Assembly (NCBI GenBank): GCA_964498075.1
Contig: CAZCGA010000001.1
Location: 62,001 to 126,000 of the forward strand
Origin: CAZCGA01 sp964498075
GTDB taxonomy: Bacteria > Desulfobacterota > Binatia > HRBIN30
Length of the DNA: 64,000 nucleotides
Direction of reading: 5' to 3'
The notes under the pieces are model-generated. The model saw only the letters and a list, made by a program, of their open reading frames with translations, did not search any database and was not told the DNA's origin. Numbering within the stretch: position 1 is the first letter of the stretch; each line of letters begins with the position of its first letter. Position numbers and translations under genes: made by a program. Below are positions 18,557 through 26,318 of this stretch, one piece after another.

Positions 18557-21232
18557 CTATTCCACCCGCTTGCTGACGATCATGCCTTTGCCACTCCCCT
18601 GTTTGGCTGGTGTCTGGGGTGCCTGACGTATCCTGAGCGCCACAGGGGGAACCTCCTCCCTCAGGTATTCATATAGCTCCTCCGCATCCACGAAGCCGTC
18701 AGTGTTGCGGTCCGGCGCGGCTCCCCGCATCCCCTTCAGCAAGAAATAGGTGAAGAGCCCGTGCTGTTTCTCGTCGTAATCCCAACTGGCTTCCCTCTCG
18801 CCGCTCGAATTGACGACCACCGCCTTGGTCGGCGTGTTGTCGGGATCTACCATCACCACCAAGGGGCGCATTCCTTCCGCGCTTACGGACCGGCCGACAC
18901 CGGTATAGCAGGCGTCAAGGGCGATCAGCACACGCTCGGCCGTGAACTTGTTGACCTCTTCCTTAAGTGTCGAGATGGCGAACCCGGTGTCTTCGACCGC
19001 CTGAGGTTCGCCATCGTAGGGCAGCAGGTAGGGAGTGTGCTTGGCATCCGCAACGCCATGCCCTGAATAGTAGATAAACACCTGGGTCTTGCCCCCAGCG
19101 TTGCGGCGAAGCCATCCCAACTCCCTCCGGATGCCATTCGACGTCGCCTGGTCGTCGGTCAGCAAGTGGATACTATCGCGGCGGAGCCCCCCGACTTTCG
19201 TCAGGTACTCCCGCATGGCCTTGGCGTCGCTCGTGGCGAATTTCAGTGGCTTGATGCCGGGGTGACCGTACTGGCCGATGCCGATGATTAGCGCATAGCC
19301 ATCCCGGCTGTAGTCCGCTGACCGAACCTCATCGATGTTCTCCACCGCAGGGGCTGCCACTCGCTGGCCCTGCGCTCTGGTCGCACCGGACTCCGCCACA
19401 TTGACCTCGGCCGTGACAATGCCAGCTTCGTAGATGGTCCTGCGGCTCACCTCGGCCACCTCGGTGGCGAAGGTTGCCTCCGCGGCGGTAACGGTGAAGG
19501 CGACCGGGCCCGGGGCCACGCTGTTGGGGACTTTGAACTTGAAGAGCACCGTCTTCTCCTCGCCCGGCTGGAGCCGATCGAGTTGCTGCTCGTTCGGCGT
19601 GATGATCAGACGCGACGACGGCTTGTCGGATGTCATGGTGAGGGTCACGTTCTCCGCCGCCTTGGCGCCGGAATTGGCAACGCGGACGCGGACGAGAATT
19701 CGCTCGTCCTGCTCGATCTGGCCGTTGTTGTTTCCCTCCGATTGGCCGTCCGGGTCGTTGCCGTCGAAGTACTGGAGATCCGCGATTCTCATGCTCGGCT
19801 GGTTGAAGTGGTACTCCATGCTGTAGTTCTTCGTAGCCGGCTTGCCGATGGGGCGTGCGTCGGCGACCGACAGGGACATCGGCACGTTCGGTTGGCCTTC
19901 GCCAAACCGTCTGTCGAAGTGCAGCGAGATCGACACGTTCTGACTCGATTTCGGCGCCAGGTCGCCGAGGCTGATGGAACGTCGCGATGCGGAGACACCA
20001 CTGGGAAGGTCGTTCAGCCGGACCGTCACCCCTTTGGCCTCGCCAATCCCGCTATTGGTCACGGTCGCGGTCAGTTCGACGCTGTCATCGTTCTGCGCAG
20101 TTCCGCTGTGCGAAATGGACGCGATGTAGAGATCGGGACGATCGACCGCCCGGATGGCTATGGGCGGGATGCTCACCTTGCGGCTGTCCTGCCCGAATTC
20201 CTCTTGGGCCTGTAGCGTAAGGCTCAACGCGCAGTTCTCGGCGTCGAGACCGGCGGATATCGGAACCCGGGCCGCCTTTTCCTCGCCGGGTCGGATGTCC
20301 CCCACGATCAACTCGTTGCCGAAGGTCACATCCCGGCACTGACTGCCAGAGACGATCAGCTTGACGCCCCAGGCCACCCCTTCTCTGTCGGTGTTGGCGA
20401 TGTTAACCAGCAGTTCGCCTTGGTCTTCCCCCACCAGCGTGCCGGATCTTAGGCCACCCTCGTAGGTGATGTCCTTGGCGGCAATGACCAATTGGGGCGG
20501 TTTGCGGGCGGCGAGGGCCTTTTCCACAACCTGACGGGTGATGGTGGCGGTCTGGGTCAATCCCTTGTACTCGTACTGCACGACGAGTTCCTTGCCCTTG
20601 GGCAGCCGCTCGTGCAGCTTGGCGAGATCGAGAGAGGCGGTGCCGGCGCTGTCGAGTGTGAGGTTTTCGGGGGGCACGCCCGGTACGGTGGCGACTACCG
20701 TCCCGGTAGACACGGGCTCGCGCGTTGTGGTGAAGTTAGGCGCGACATTACTGACACTCGTTTCAGTAATATATTCCCCAGAGACGATATCAGTGGTTGT
20801 CCATGTGTGGCAAAATTTGGCATTATTTGACTTGCTGCAGTCGACTACACCAAAGGTAAGAAGATCGTCACGGAATCCGTGGTATCCTGTTAGCTCTGCG
20901 GGTATCATGAGTACCAAAAAAATCGGCCTGAGGGTGAGTTCAAAAAAGATTGCCTCGCCTACGTCTCTGCCGGCTCTCGTTTGGGATCGAATCTTCTCAA
21001 AATACCTTTCCGAGGCATACCCATGTTCCACCTCATCGTACACCCGCACACTGGTTGGTGAGGTGAGGTCGAGGACCGTGTGCCTACCGGTTTCGGAAAT
21101 GCCAGGCTTCTCGACTTCCTTGACGAACTTCCCCTTCTGATACTGTGTGCCGATGACCTGGCTGCACCCAGCGGAGAAGAGCACTTGGCCTAGGATCAGC
21201 AGAAAGATCGCTTTCAGAGACGACCTCGCCAT
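18557..21232 (-). CDS. Envelope lipoprotein with CARDB/Ig-like region, caspase-fold (C14) domain and EF-hand loop
   Basis: 891 residues. A signal peptide ends in a lipobox-like LFSAGC (C23), so the protein is probably a lipoprotein. Residues about 260-640 are beta-sandwich repeats that read like CARDB or DUF11 domains (VTNSGIGEAKGVTVRLND, VANSGAKAAENVTL). The C-terminal domain is a caspase fold: YALIIGIGQYGHPGIKPL, histidine 725 in IYYSGHG and cysteine 775 in LDACYTG. The Asp before Ala-Cys is the residue that in metacaspases favours Arg or Lys at P1. A perfect EF-hand loop, DRNTDGFVDAEE, lies at 841-852. It is the last gene of the run. Both catalytic residues are present, so it is likely an active cysteine peptidase outside the cytoplasm. 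Confidence 0.86.
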   Translation of the reverse strand: MARSSLKAIFLLILGQVLFSAGCSQVIGTQYQKGKFVKEVEKPGISETGRHTVLDLTSPTSVRVYDEVEHGYASERYFEKIRSQTRAGRDVGEAIFFELTLRPIFLVLMIPAELTGYHGFRDDLLTFGVVDCSKSNNAKFCHTWTTTDIVSGEYITETSVSNVAPNFTTTREPVSTGTVVATVPGVPPENLTLDSAGTASLDLAKLHERLPKGKELVVQYEYKGLTQTATITRQVVEKALAARKPPQLVIAAKDITYEGGLRSGTLVGEDQGELLVNIANTDREGVAWGVKLIVSGSQCRDVTFGNELIVGDIRPGEEKAARVPISAGLDAENCALSLTLQAQEEFGQDSRKVSIPPIAIRAVDRPDLYIASISHSGTAQNDDSVELTATVTNSGIGEAKGVTVRLNDLPSGVSASRRSISLGDLAPKSSQNVSISLHFDRRFGEGQPNVPMSLSVADARPIGKPATKNYSMEYHFNQPSMRIADLQYFDGNDPDGQSEGNNNGQIEQDERILVRVRVANSGAKAAENVTLTMTSDKPSSRLIITPNEQQLDRLQPGEEKTVLFKFKVPNSVAPGPVAFTVTAAEATFATEVAEVSRRTIYEAGIVTAEVNVAESGATRAQGQRVAAPAVENIDEVRSADYSRDGYALIIGIGQYGHPGIKPLKFATSDAKAMREYLTKVGGLRRDSIHLLTDDQATSNGIRRELGWLRRNAGGKTQVFIYYSGHGVADAKHTPYLLPYDGEPQAVEDTGFAISTLKEEVNKFTAERVLIALDACYTGVGRSVSAEGMRPLVVMVDPDNTPTKAVVVNSSGEREASWDYDEKQHGLFTYFLLKGMRGAAPDRNTDGFVDAEELYEYLREEVPPVALRIRQAPQTPAKQGSGKGMIVSKRVE

Positions 21233-21267
21233 TCTGACCCGTTGTCCTCAGCCGTTCCCTTGTTTCT

Positions 21268-22230
21268 CTACCTGTGCAGCACGTACGTCACGGTCTGCTG
21301 CGTCCAGTCGGTGGGCTCGAGGTGGTTGAGGCGCTTGACCAAGTCGCTGATCATGCCCGTGGAGTGCGCGTCGTAGACTTTCAACATCCCTTCCTGGAAT
21401 CCGAGCGGGACGATGTCTTCCTTGTTGCGCGTTGCAATGATGGTGACGCGTTCCTCGGCGACCGATTGCTTGAATGCAGGCAGGAACTGCGCCTGCAAGT
21501 GAACGGGGCTGTCCTTCGGCGGGAATTGGTACGTCCGACCGCTTCGCATGGCGTTGTCGCGGTCGGTGGAGTTAGGCAGCAGCAGGGTCACCGATCCATC
21601 CGCAGCCACGGAGAACAGGTACACGTAGGCGTCGACGTTCGTCTCGTAGAAAACGGTCACCTCCTCGCCTTGGCGCAGGTCTGATCTGGAAAGTGAGAGT
21701 CGGGCCGAGATGGCATTGCCCTTCTCAGGGTAGACCGGGCGAACCAACGCCTTGAGCGAGATCTCGTACCGCTCGCGCTCGTTGGGATCCCAACCCTCCT
21801 TGATCACCTCCAGCTTCTCGATCGTGCCTCTCACAGCTGCGTAGACGAGATCTTCAGCCACCTGCGCGTTGGACACGATCGTATGCGCCTTGATGAACAC
21901 ACCGACTGCCTTCTCGAGGGCAGCAGTCTGAGCCGCGTGCTTGGCGCGTTCGATCACTTCCTTTTGGGTCTCAATGTCCCCGAGGCGCGCTTCGCCGACG
22001 GCCTCGACCCAGATTGGGTCGTTGGAAGCATGGGCGGGCGATATGCAGAGCAGGAGCAGAAACAGGTTCGCGCAAGAACGCAAAGGCGCAGAGCGGGACC
22101 ACGGATGAACGCCGATGGATACGGATCGAGGAGAAACCGCACGCAGGTCTTGGGAAAGCGGGGTACACCGCACGGTTCGAGAGCTTCCCTCGAAGAACTC
22201 CTTACGCTCTTCCTCTGCGTTGCGGTGCAT
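21268..22230 (-). CDS. Secreted FlgT/LPP20-like protein with DUF4384 domain
   Basis: 320 residues from ATG at 22230, ten bases after a perfect AGGAGG. Residues 1-53 are encoded by dispersed-repeat DNA and look non-native; the signal peptide core (NLFLLLLCISPAHA) comes only after them. A TTG at 22083, directly before the core, is the alternative start. The mature N-terminal domain (PIWVEAVGEARLG ... ERAKHAAQTAALEKAVG) resembles the LPP20 and FlgT N-terminal domains of envelope proteins. The C-terminal domain has the DUF4384 signature (AYVYLFSVAADGSVTLLLPN and FPPKDSP). DUF4384 often accompanies or is fused to bacterial caspase homologues, which fits its place between two of them. Confidence 0.82.
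   Translation of the reverse strand: MHRNAEEERKEFFEGSSRTVRCTPLSQDLRAVSPRSVSIGVHPWSRSAPLRSCANLFLLLLCISPAHASNDPIWVEAVGEARLGDIETQKEVIERAKHAAQTAALEKAVGVFIKAHTIVSNAQVAEDLVYAAVRGTIEKLEVIKEGWDPNERERYEISLKALVRPVYPEKGNAISARLSLSRSDLRQGEEVTVFYETNVDAYVYLFSVAADGSVTLLLPNSTDRDNAMRSGRTYQFPPKDSPVHLQAQFLPAFKQSVAEERVTIIATRNKEDIVPLGFQEGMLKVYDAHSTGMISDLVKRLNHLEPTDWTQQTVTYVLHR
22068..22121. repeat. Dispersed-repeat-like segment (GCAAAGGCGCAGAG / CCACGGATGAACG type)
   Basis: On the plus strand this reads CGCGCAAGAACGCAAAGG, CGCAGAGCGGGACC, then ACGGATGAACGCCGATGG and ATACGGATC. It matches in style the widespread intergenic repeat families (runs of CGCAAAGGCGCAAAG and of CACGGATGAACACGGATG) seen in many environmental bacterial genomes. 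Here it lies inside the open reading frame of the DUF4384 gene, just before its signal-peptide core. Confidence 0.6.
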
Positions 22231-22240
22231 CTGCGTGAGA
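22203..22240. repeat. Second dispersed-repeat-like segment (CTCTGCGTTGCGGTGC type)
   Basis: The plus strand reads TACGCTCTTCCTCTGCGTTG then CGGTGCATCTGCGTGAG, the other arm of the same style of repeat (CTCTGCGTCTCTGCGGTGAG). It covers the ATG used by the DUF4384 gene and lies immediately next to its AGGAGG ribosome site. Confidence 0.55.
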
Positions 22241-22320
22241 CCTCCTATTTCGCACTCCCTTTTCTGATTCGTTGATCGATGGCCATTGGTGTTTCACCTG
22301 TGACCTGTGCTTCGAATTGC

Positions 22321-24561
22321 TCAATTCCGCAATCGGAACCTGCCACGCACCTTCGCGGACTCGGGCAAGAGGCTCGGTGTCTGGCTCACATTCAACTCTT
22401 TGGCCGCATCCTCTACCTCCGGCGTGATGGTGGCGTAGATCTCGGCGAGATCCTTCTTGCCGTCCCTGAGGGCCTTCAGGAAGTAGTAGGTCAGAACCCC
22501 GTGCCGCGTCTCGGGTGACGAGGTGCTGATCTGCGTGCCCTGCGTGGCGGCGAGCACTGCGAGATTCGGCGCCAGGCCGGTGCTGACCTTCATCATCACC
22601 AGCGGCCGCGCGCCCTTGGCCAGCACGCTGCGGCCGCCGGCGCCGGAGAAGCACGCGTCGAGCACCACCGTGACCTCCTGGCCCGACAGCGCGCCCAACT
22701 TGTCGTACATCCGCTGCAGCGGATAGCCGGTGTCGGGCAGATAACTGGGGTCACCGTCGTAGGGCACGACATAGGCGTCGCCAGTTTCCGGATGGGGCGC
22801 GCCGTGGCCCGAGTAGTACACGAACACGCGGCCACCCTGCTTGACGCGATTGGGCAGCCAGGTCTCGATCGATTTCTTGATCGCCGACTGCGTGGCGCGT
22901 TCGTTCAGTAAGAGCTGAATGTTCCGCTCTCGGACGCCGAGCGCTTCGATATAGTCCTTCACCAAGCGCGCATCGCTCGCGGAGTAATCCGACGCCGGCA
23001 AATCCTGGTACGTCTCGACGCCGACGATGATCGCCACATCGTTGTCGCCCATGACGCGGTCGGCGTCGCCGAAGTCGGGGTGATCAATATCGACCCGCTC
23101 GGCAGGGGGAGGCGGTGGGGGCACGGACTCAGAGTGGCTGGGCTTGGCAGCGACCATCGTGCCGCTTCCCTCGGCGTGCCCGCGCCAGACTTCGATGGCG
23201 CCGAATATGCCGCGCGGCCTGTCGTCTGAATTCTTCGAGGTGCCCGACCAGGTCGGCGCAATCACATCACCAAAGGCGGCGGCGATATCGAGGACGCCGT
23301 CGCGGTCCACGTCTGTCAGCGCCACGCTCCAGGTGCGCTCGCGGCCGGTGGCTGGGAGGCCGGTGCCGTCGGCCAGCGTCCACCTGCCGGTGCCGTCGCC
23401 AAGGAACGGGAAGGCGCCATAAACACCGCCGGCCAAGTCGCGGTCCCATCTCCCGGCAACCACGAGATCGGTATGGCCATCGTTGTTCAGGTCGCCGAAG
23501 GCCACGCCGGTCGCTAAAATTGGAAAGGGCTCCTTGCTGGCCAGACGCCACCGCGGCCCTGGGGTCTGAAGGAACACGTCTACACCGCGACTCCGATAGG
23601 CTTCGGACAGGTAGTGCTTGCGATCGCCAACGACGTCGCCGGGTTCGGTCACGGCCAGGTCGAGCTTGCCATCGCCATCGACGTCGCCGACCGCCAGGCC
23701 GCTGTATACGCCATGGACTTCCGGCGCCGGTAAACCCTCGGAAGCTTCCGACCACTCGCCCCGGCCATTGCCCAGCCACACACGGGGGCCGGCGGCGTAG
23801 GCTGCGGCGATGTCGAGGTTGCCGTCGCCGTTGATGTCGGCCAGCACCACCTCGTCCCCCAACTCGGTCTGCGGCAGCCCGGTCGAGCTTTCCTTCCACG
23901 TGCCCCTGCAGTTGCCCGTGAACGCGCGCACGCCCCGGCCCAGCGTGGCATCCGTGACAGCGCCTGGCGCCCCCACCGTCGTCAGTGCGACATCGGCACA
24001 GCCGTCGTGGTCGAAATCGCCGATAGCGATGTCTGCGCATCCCATACTCGGAAGACCCGCCGAGGCCGTACTCCAGCGCCCACCGCCGTCACCGAAGAAA
24101 ACGAAGGCCCCCTTGCATTGATCGGCGATGGCGACGTCCAGCTTGCCGTCGCGGTTCACATCGCCGAAATCCATGCCGCCGCGGCCGCAGACGCCCTCGC
24201 GCGGCAGCCCCGAGGAAGCGTCGGTCCAGTTGCCTCTGCCGTCGTTTTTCCAGACGTACGGCCCATCGGCTTGGCCTGAAACGGCGTCAATGAACGGGAA
24301 GCCGTTTGAAACAGCGCCAATGTCCGGGAAGCCATCACCATTGATGTCCCCGACGGCCAGGTGCGATCCGAAGAACTTCGACGTGGGCAGGCCGTTGCGA
24401 GCCGCGGTGTAGGTGAGCGCGGACTTCGACTCGGCCGCCATGGCGACCGGCGTCGTGGGTCCGACCGAACCGAGTAGGGGACAGCCGCCGAAGAGGAGCG
24501 GCAACGACGCCAGAGCGAGCGCCGGACTTCGCACGACGGAGAAATTCGTCAGCAGGCTCAT
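22321..24561 (-). CDS. FG-GAP beta-propeller protein with caspase-fold (C14) peptidase domain
   Basis: 746 residues from ATG at 24561 (GAGGA five bases upstream); longer starts up to 24663 exist but overlap the preceding gene. The signal peptide ends in FGGC, a possible though not canonical lipobox. Seven FG-GAP/VCBS calcium loops follow (for example DINGDGFPDIG, DVNRDGKLDVA, DVDGDGKLDLA, DLNNDGHTDLV), enough for a seven-bladed integrin-alpha-like propeller. After a proline linker (VPPPPPPAE) comes the caspase domain: DNDVAIIVGVETYQDLP, histidine at about 586 in VYYSGHG and cysteine at about 637 in LDACFSG. The last about 75 bases are nearly identical to those of the upstream caspase gene. 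Propeller plus protease suggests calcium-dependent ligand or substrate recognition on the cell surface. Confidence 0.88.
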   Translation of the reverse strand: MSLLTNFSVVRSPALALASLPLLFGGCPLLGSVGPTTPVAMAAESKSALTYTAARNGLPTSKFFGSHLAVGDINGDGFPDIGAVSNGFPFIDAVSGQADGPYVWKNDGRGNWTDASSGLPREGVCGRGGMDFGDVNRDGKLDVAIADQCKGAFVFFGDGGGRWSTASAGLPSMGCADIAIGDFDHDGCADVALTTVGAPGAVTDATLGRGVRAFTGNCRGTWKESSTGLPQTELGDEVVLADINGDGNLDIAAAYAAGPRVWLGNGRGEWSEASEGLPAPEVHGVYSGLAVGDVDGDGKLDLAVTEPGDVVGDRKHYLSEAYRSRGVDVFLQTPGPRWRLASKEPFPILATGVAFGDLNNDGHTDLVVAGRWDRDLAGGVYGAFPFLGDGTGRWTLADGTGLPATGRERTWSVALTDVDRDGVLDIAAAFGDVIAPTWSGTSKNSDDRPRGIFGAIEVWRGHAEGSGTMVAAKPSHSESVPPPPPPAERVDIDHPDFGDADRVMGDNDVAIIVGVETYQDLPASDYSASDARLVKDYIEALGVRERNIQLLLNERATQSAIKKSIETWLPNRVKQGGRVFVYYSGHGAPHPETGDAYVVPYDGDPSYLPDTGYPLQRMYDKLGALSGQEVTVVLDACFSGAGGRSVLAKGARPLVMMKVSTGLAPNLAVLAATQGTQISTSSPETRHGVLTYYFLKALRDGKKDLAEIYATITPEVEDAAKELNVSQTPSLLPESAKVRGRFRLRN

Positions 24562-24637
24562 GCATATCCTCACCATGTTCCACTGCCGGGCCACGCGGCC
24601 TGTCATCACAAGGAGCATCATGTTTTCCGCGTGTCGT

Positions 24638-26044
24638 TCAATTCCGCAACCGGAACCTGCCACGCACCTTCGCGGACTCGGGCAAGAGGCTCGGTGTCTG
24701 GCTCACGTTCAACGCCCTCGCTTCGTCCTCCACCAGTGGCGTGATGGCGGCGTAGATTTGAGCAAGGTCGCTCTTGCCGTCCTTGATCGCGTGCAGGAAG
24801 TAATAGGTCAGAACCCCGTGTCCTTTCTCGGCCGACGACGTACTGATCTGTGCGCCTTTCGCGGCAGCCAGCACGACGAGATTTGCCGGCAGGCTCGTTG
24901 ACTCCTTCATCATGACGAGCGGTCGCGCGCCCTTGGCCAGCACGCTGCGGCCACCCGCACCGGAGAAGCACGCGTCCAGCACTACCGCAGCTTCCTGCAC
25001 GGGCAACGCGCCCAGCTTGTCGTACAGTCGCGGCAGCAAGTAGCCGGTGTCGCCGAGGTAATTCGGATCGCCATCGTAAGGCACAAGGTAGGCGTCGCCG
25101 CTTTGTGGATCCGGGGCGCCGTGTCCGGAGTAGTACACTAGCACGCGGCTGGTGGGCTTGACGCGGTTCGGCAGCCACGTCTCGATCAGCTTCCGAATGC
25201 TCGACTGCGTGGCCCAGTCGTTCAGCAGCATCTGGATGTTCCTCTGCCGAAAGCCCAGCGCCACGAGATAGTCTTTCACAAGCCGTGCGTCATCGGCAGA
25301 GAAGTCGGAGGGAGGAAGATCGCGATACTTCTCGATGCCGACAACCACGGCCAGATCGTCATCCCCGATGATTTTCTCGTCCGCGCTCAACTTCGGGACG
25401 CTCAGCTCACTTCGATCCGCCGGACGGGGAACCGCCACCGCTACCGGCGTGGGCTTGCTGCTCAGCCGCACTTCAGGGACTTGTCCCACTTGAGGCGCGC
25501 TTGGTTGCTGCGGCGGAGCCGCGCCCATCTGCTCCCGACGCTTCAGGTCAGCCGTGGCCTCTTGGAGCGTCGCGGCGGCGCTCTTCGCTGCCGCTTCTGC
25601 CTTTTCCGCTGCGGCCTCCGCCTCAACGGCGGCCATACTGGCAGTCGATTCAAGCCTAGGGAGCCGAGCGGCCGCCAAGCCCCCACCGAGGAAGCTGCCG
25701 TCCTGCCCCCCCACAACCGCCTGAACCCCTGCCTTCTTCGCCCGAACCGCTGCCTCCTTCGCCTCAACCGCCGCCCTCTTCGCCGTGCTGGCGTCCGATT
25801 CAACTCTAGACATGAGTACGGGACTGGCCTTGGCGGCCGCGGCCTGTTGGCGGGTCGCGTCGGCGCTCCGCGCTGCCGCTTCCGCTTTGTTCGCTGCCGC
25901 CTCCGCCTTACTGGCGGCCGATTCAATTCTTGCCACGGCTGCTGAATCGGCTCTCGCTTCCATCGGGGCGCACCCCCTGCCTGGCCCCAACAGCGGCATC
26001 GAACCTATCACTACAACCGCGACCTGAGTCTTACCAAACCGCAT
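24638..26044 (-). CDS. Alanine-rich coiled-coil protein with caspase-fold (C14) peptidase domain
   Basis: 468 residues from ATG at 26044, eight bases after GGAGGG. A signal peptide (MRFGKTQVAVVVIGSMPLLG) leads to a cysteine in GRGC, not a clean lipobox. Residues about 30-165 are Ala/Glu/Lys-rich heptads (IESAASKAEAAANKAEAAA) that look like the alanine-zipper stalks of Lpp or OprI lipoproteins. A proline-rich linker (QQPSAPQVGQVPEV) precedes the caspase domain: DLAVVVGIEKYRDLP, histidine 308 in VYYSGHG and cysteine 359 in LDACFSG. Residues NVSQTPSLLPESAKVRGRF at the end are identical to the downstream caspase. A stalk-mounted protease in the periplasm is the likely picture. Confidence 0.88.
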   Translation of the reverse strand: MRFGKTQVAVVVIGSMPLLGPGRGCAPMEARADSAAVARIESAASKAEAAANKAEAAARSADATRQQAAAAKASPVLMSRVESDASTAKRAAVEAKEAAVRAKKAGVQAVVGGQDGSFLGGGLAAARLPRLESTASMAAVEAEAAAEKAEAAAKSAAATLQEATADLKRREQMGAAPPQQPSAPQVGQVPEVRLSSKPTPVAVAVPRPADRSELSVPKLSADEKIIGDDDLAVVVGIEKYRDLPPSDFSADDARLVKDYLVALGFRQRNIQMLLNDWATQSSIRKLIETWLPNRVKPTSRVLVYYSGHGAPDPQSGDAYLVPYDGDPNYLGDTGYLLPRLYDKLGALPVQEAAVVLDACFSGAGGRSVLAKGARPLVMMKESTSLPANLVVLAAAKGAQISTSSAEKGHGVLTYYFLHAIKDGKSDLAQIYAAITPLVEDEARALNVSQTPSLLPESAKVRGRFRLRN

Positions 26045-26091
26045 CGTTCTACCCTCCACGCGTCTCTATGGAGTCCGGATCGTCTATGCGA

Positions 26092-26307
26092 TCAGGGGAG
26101 CCCATTGAGAGTCCGAACGCCCGAGCGAGGTGGTGAAAGCGCGCGGGGTTGATAGGGATTCGGGCCGGCCGGAAGGACTCCGTTCATGATGATTGCGTTG
26201 TTGTCGTCGCCCTGCGCCAGTCCTTCCTTATCCACTTGGAGAGTTGTTGCGAGGAGCACGGCTCCGACACACAGTGCGTACCGATGCATCATCCTTGTGT
26301 GGCTCAC
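26092..26307 (-). CDS. Small secreted protein of unknown function
   Basis: About 71 residues from GTG at 26307, with GCGAGG five bases upstream; ATG codons at 26292 and 26289 are alternatives. It has a signal-peptide-like N-terminus (MMHRYALCVGAVLLATTLQV) and a short polar, proline-rich mature part (NGVLPAGPNPYQPRALSPP). It lies 11 bases after the SpoIID-like gene and 47 bases before a caspase gene, in the same run. It could be a small partner or substrate of the neighbouring proteases. I recognise no family, and it may not be a gene. Confidence 0.45.
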   Translation of the reverse strand: MSHTRMMHRYALCVGAVLLATTLQVDKEGLAQGDDNNAIIMNGVLPAGPNPYQPRALSPPRSGVRTLNGLP

Positions 26308-26318
26308 CAAGACCTCGC

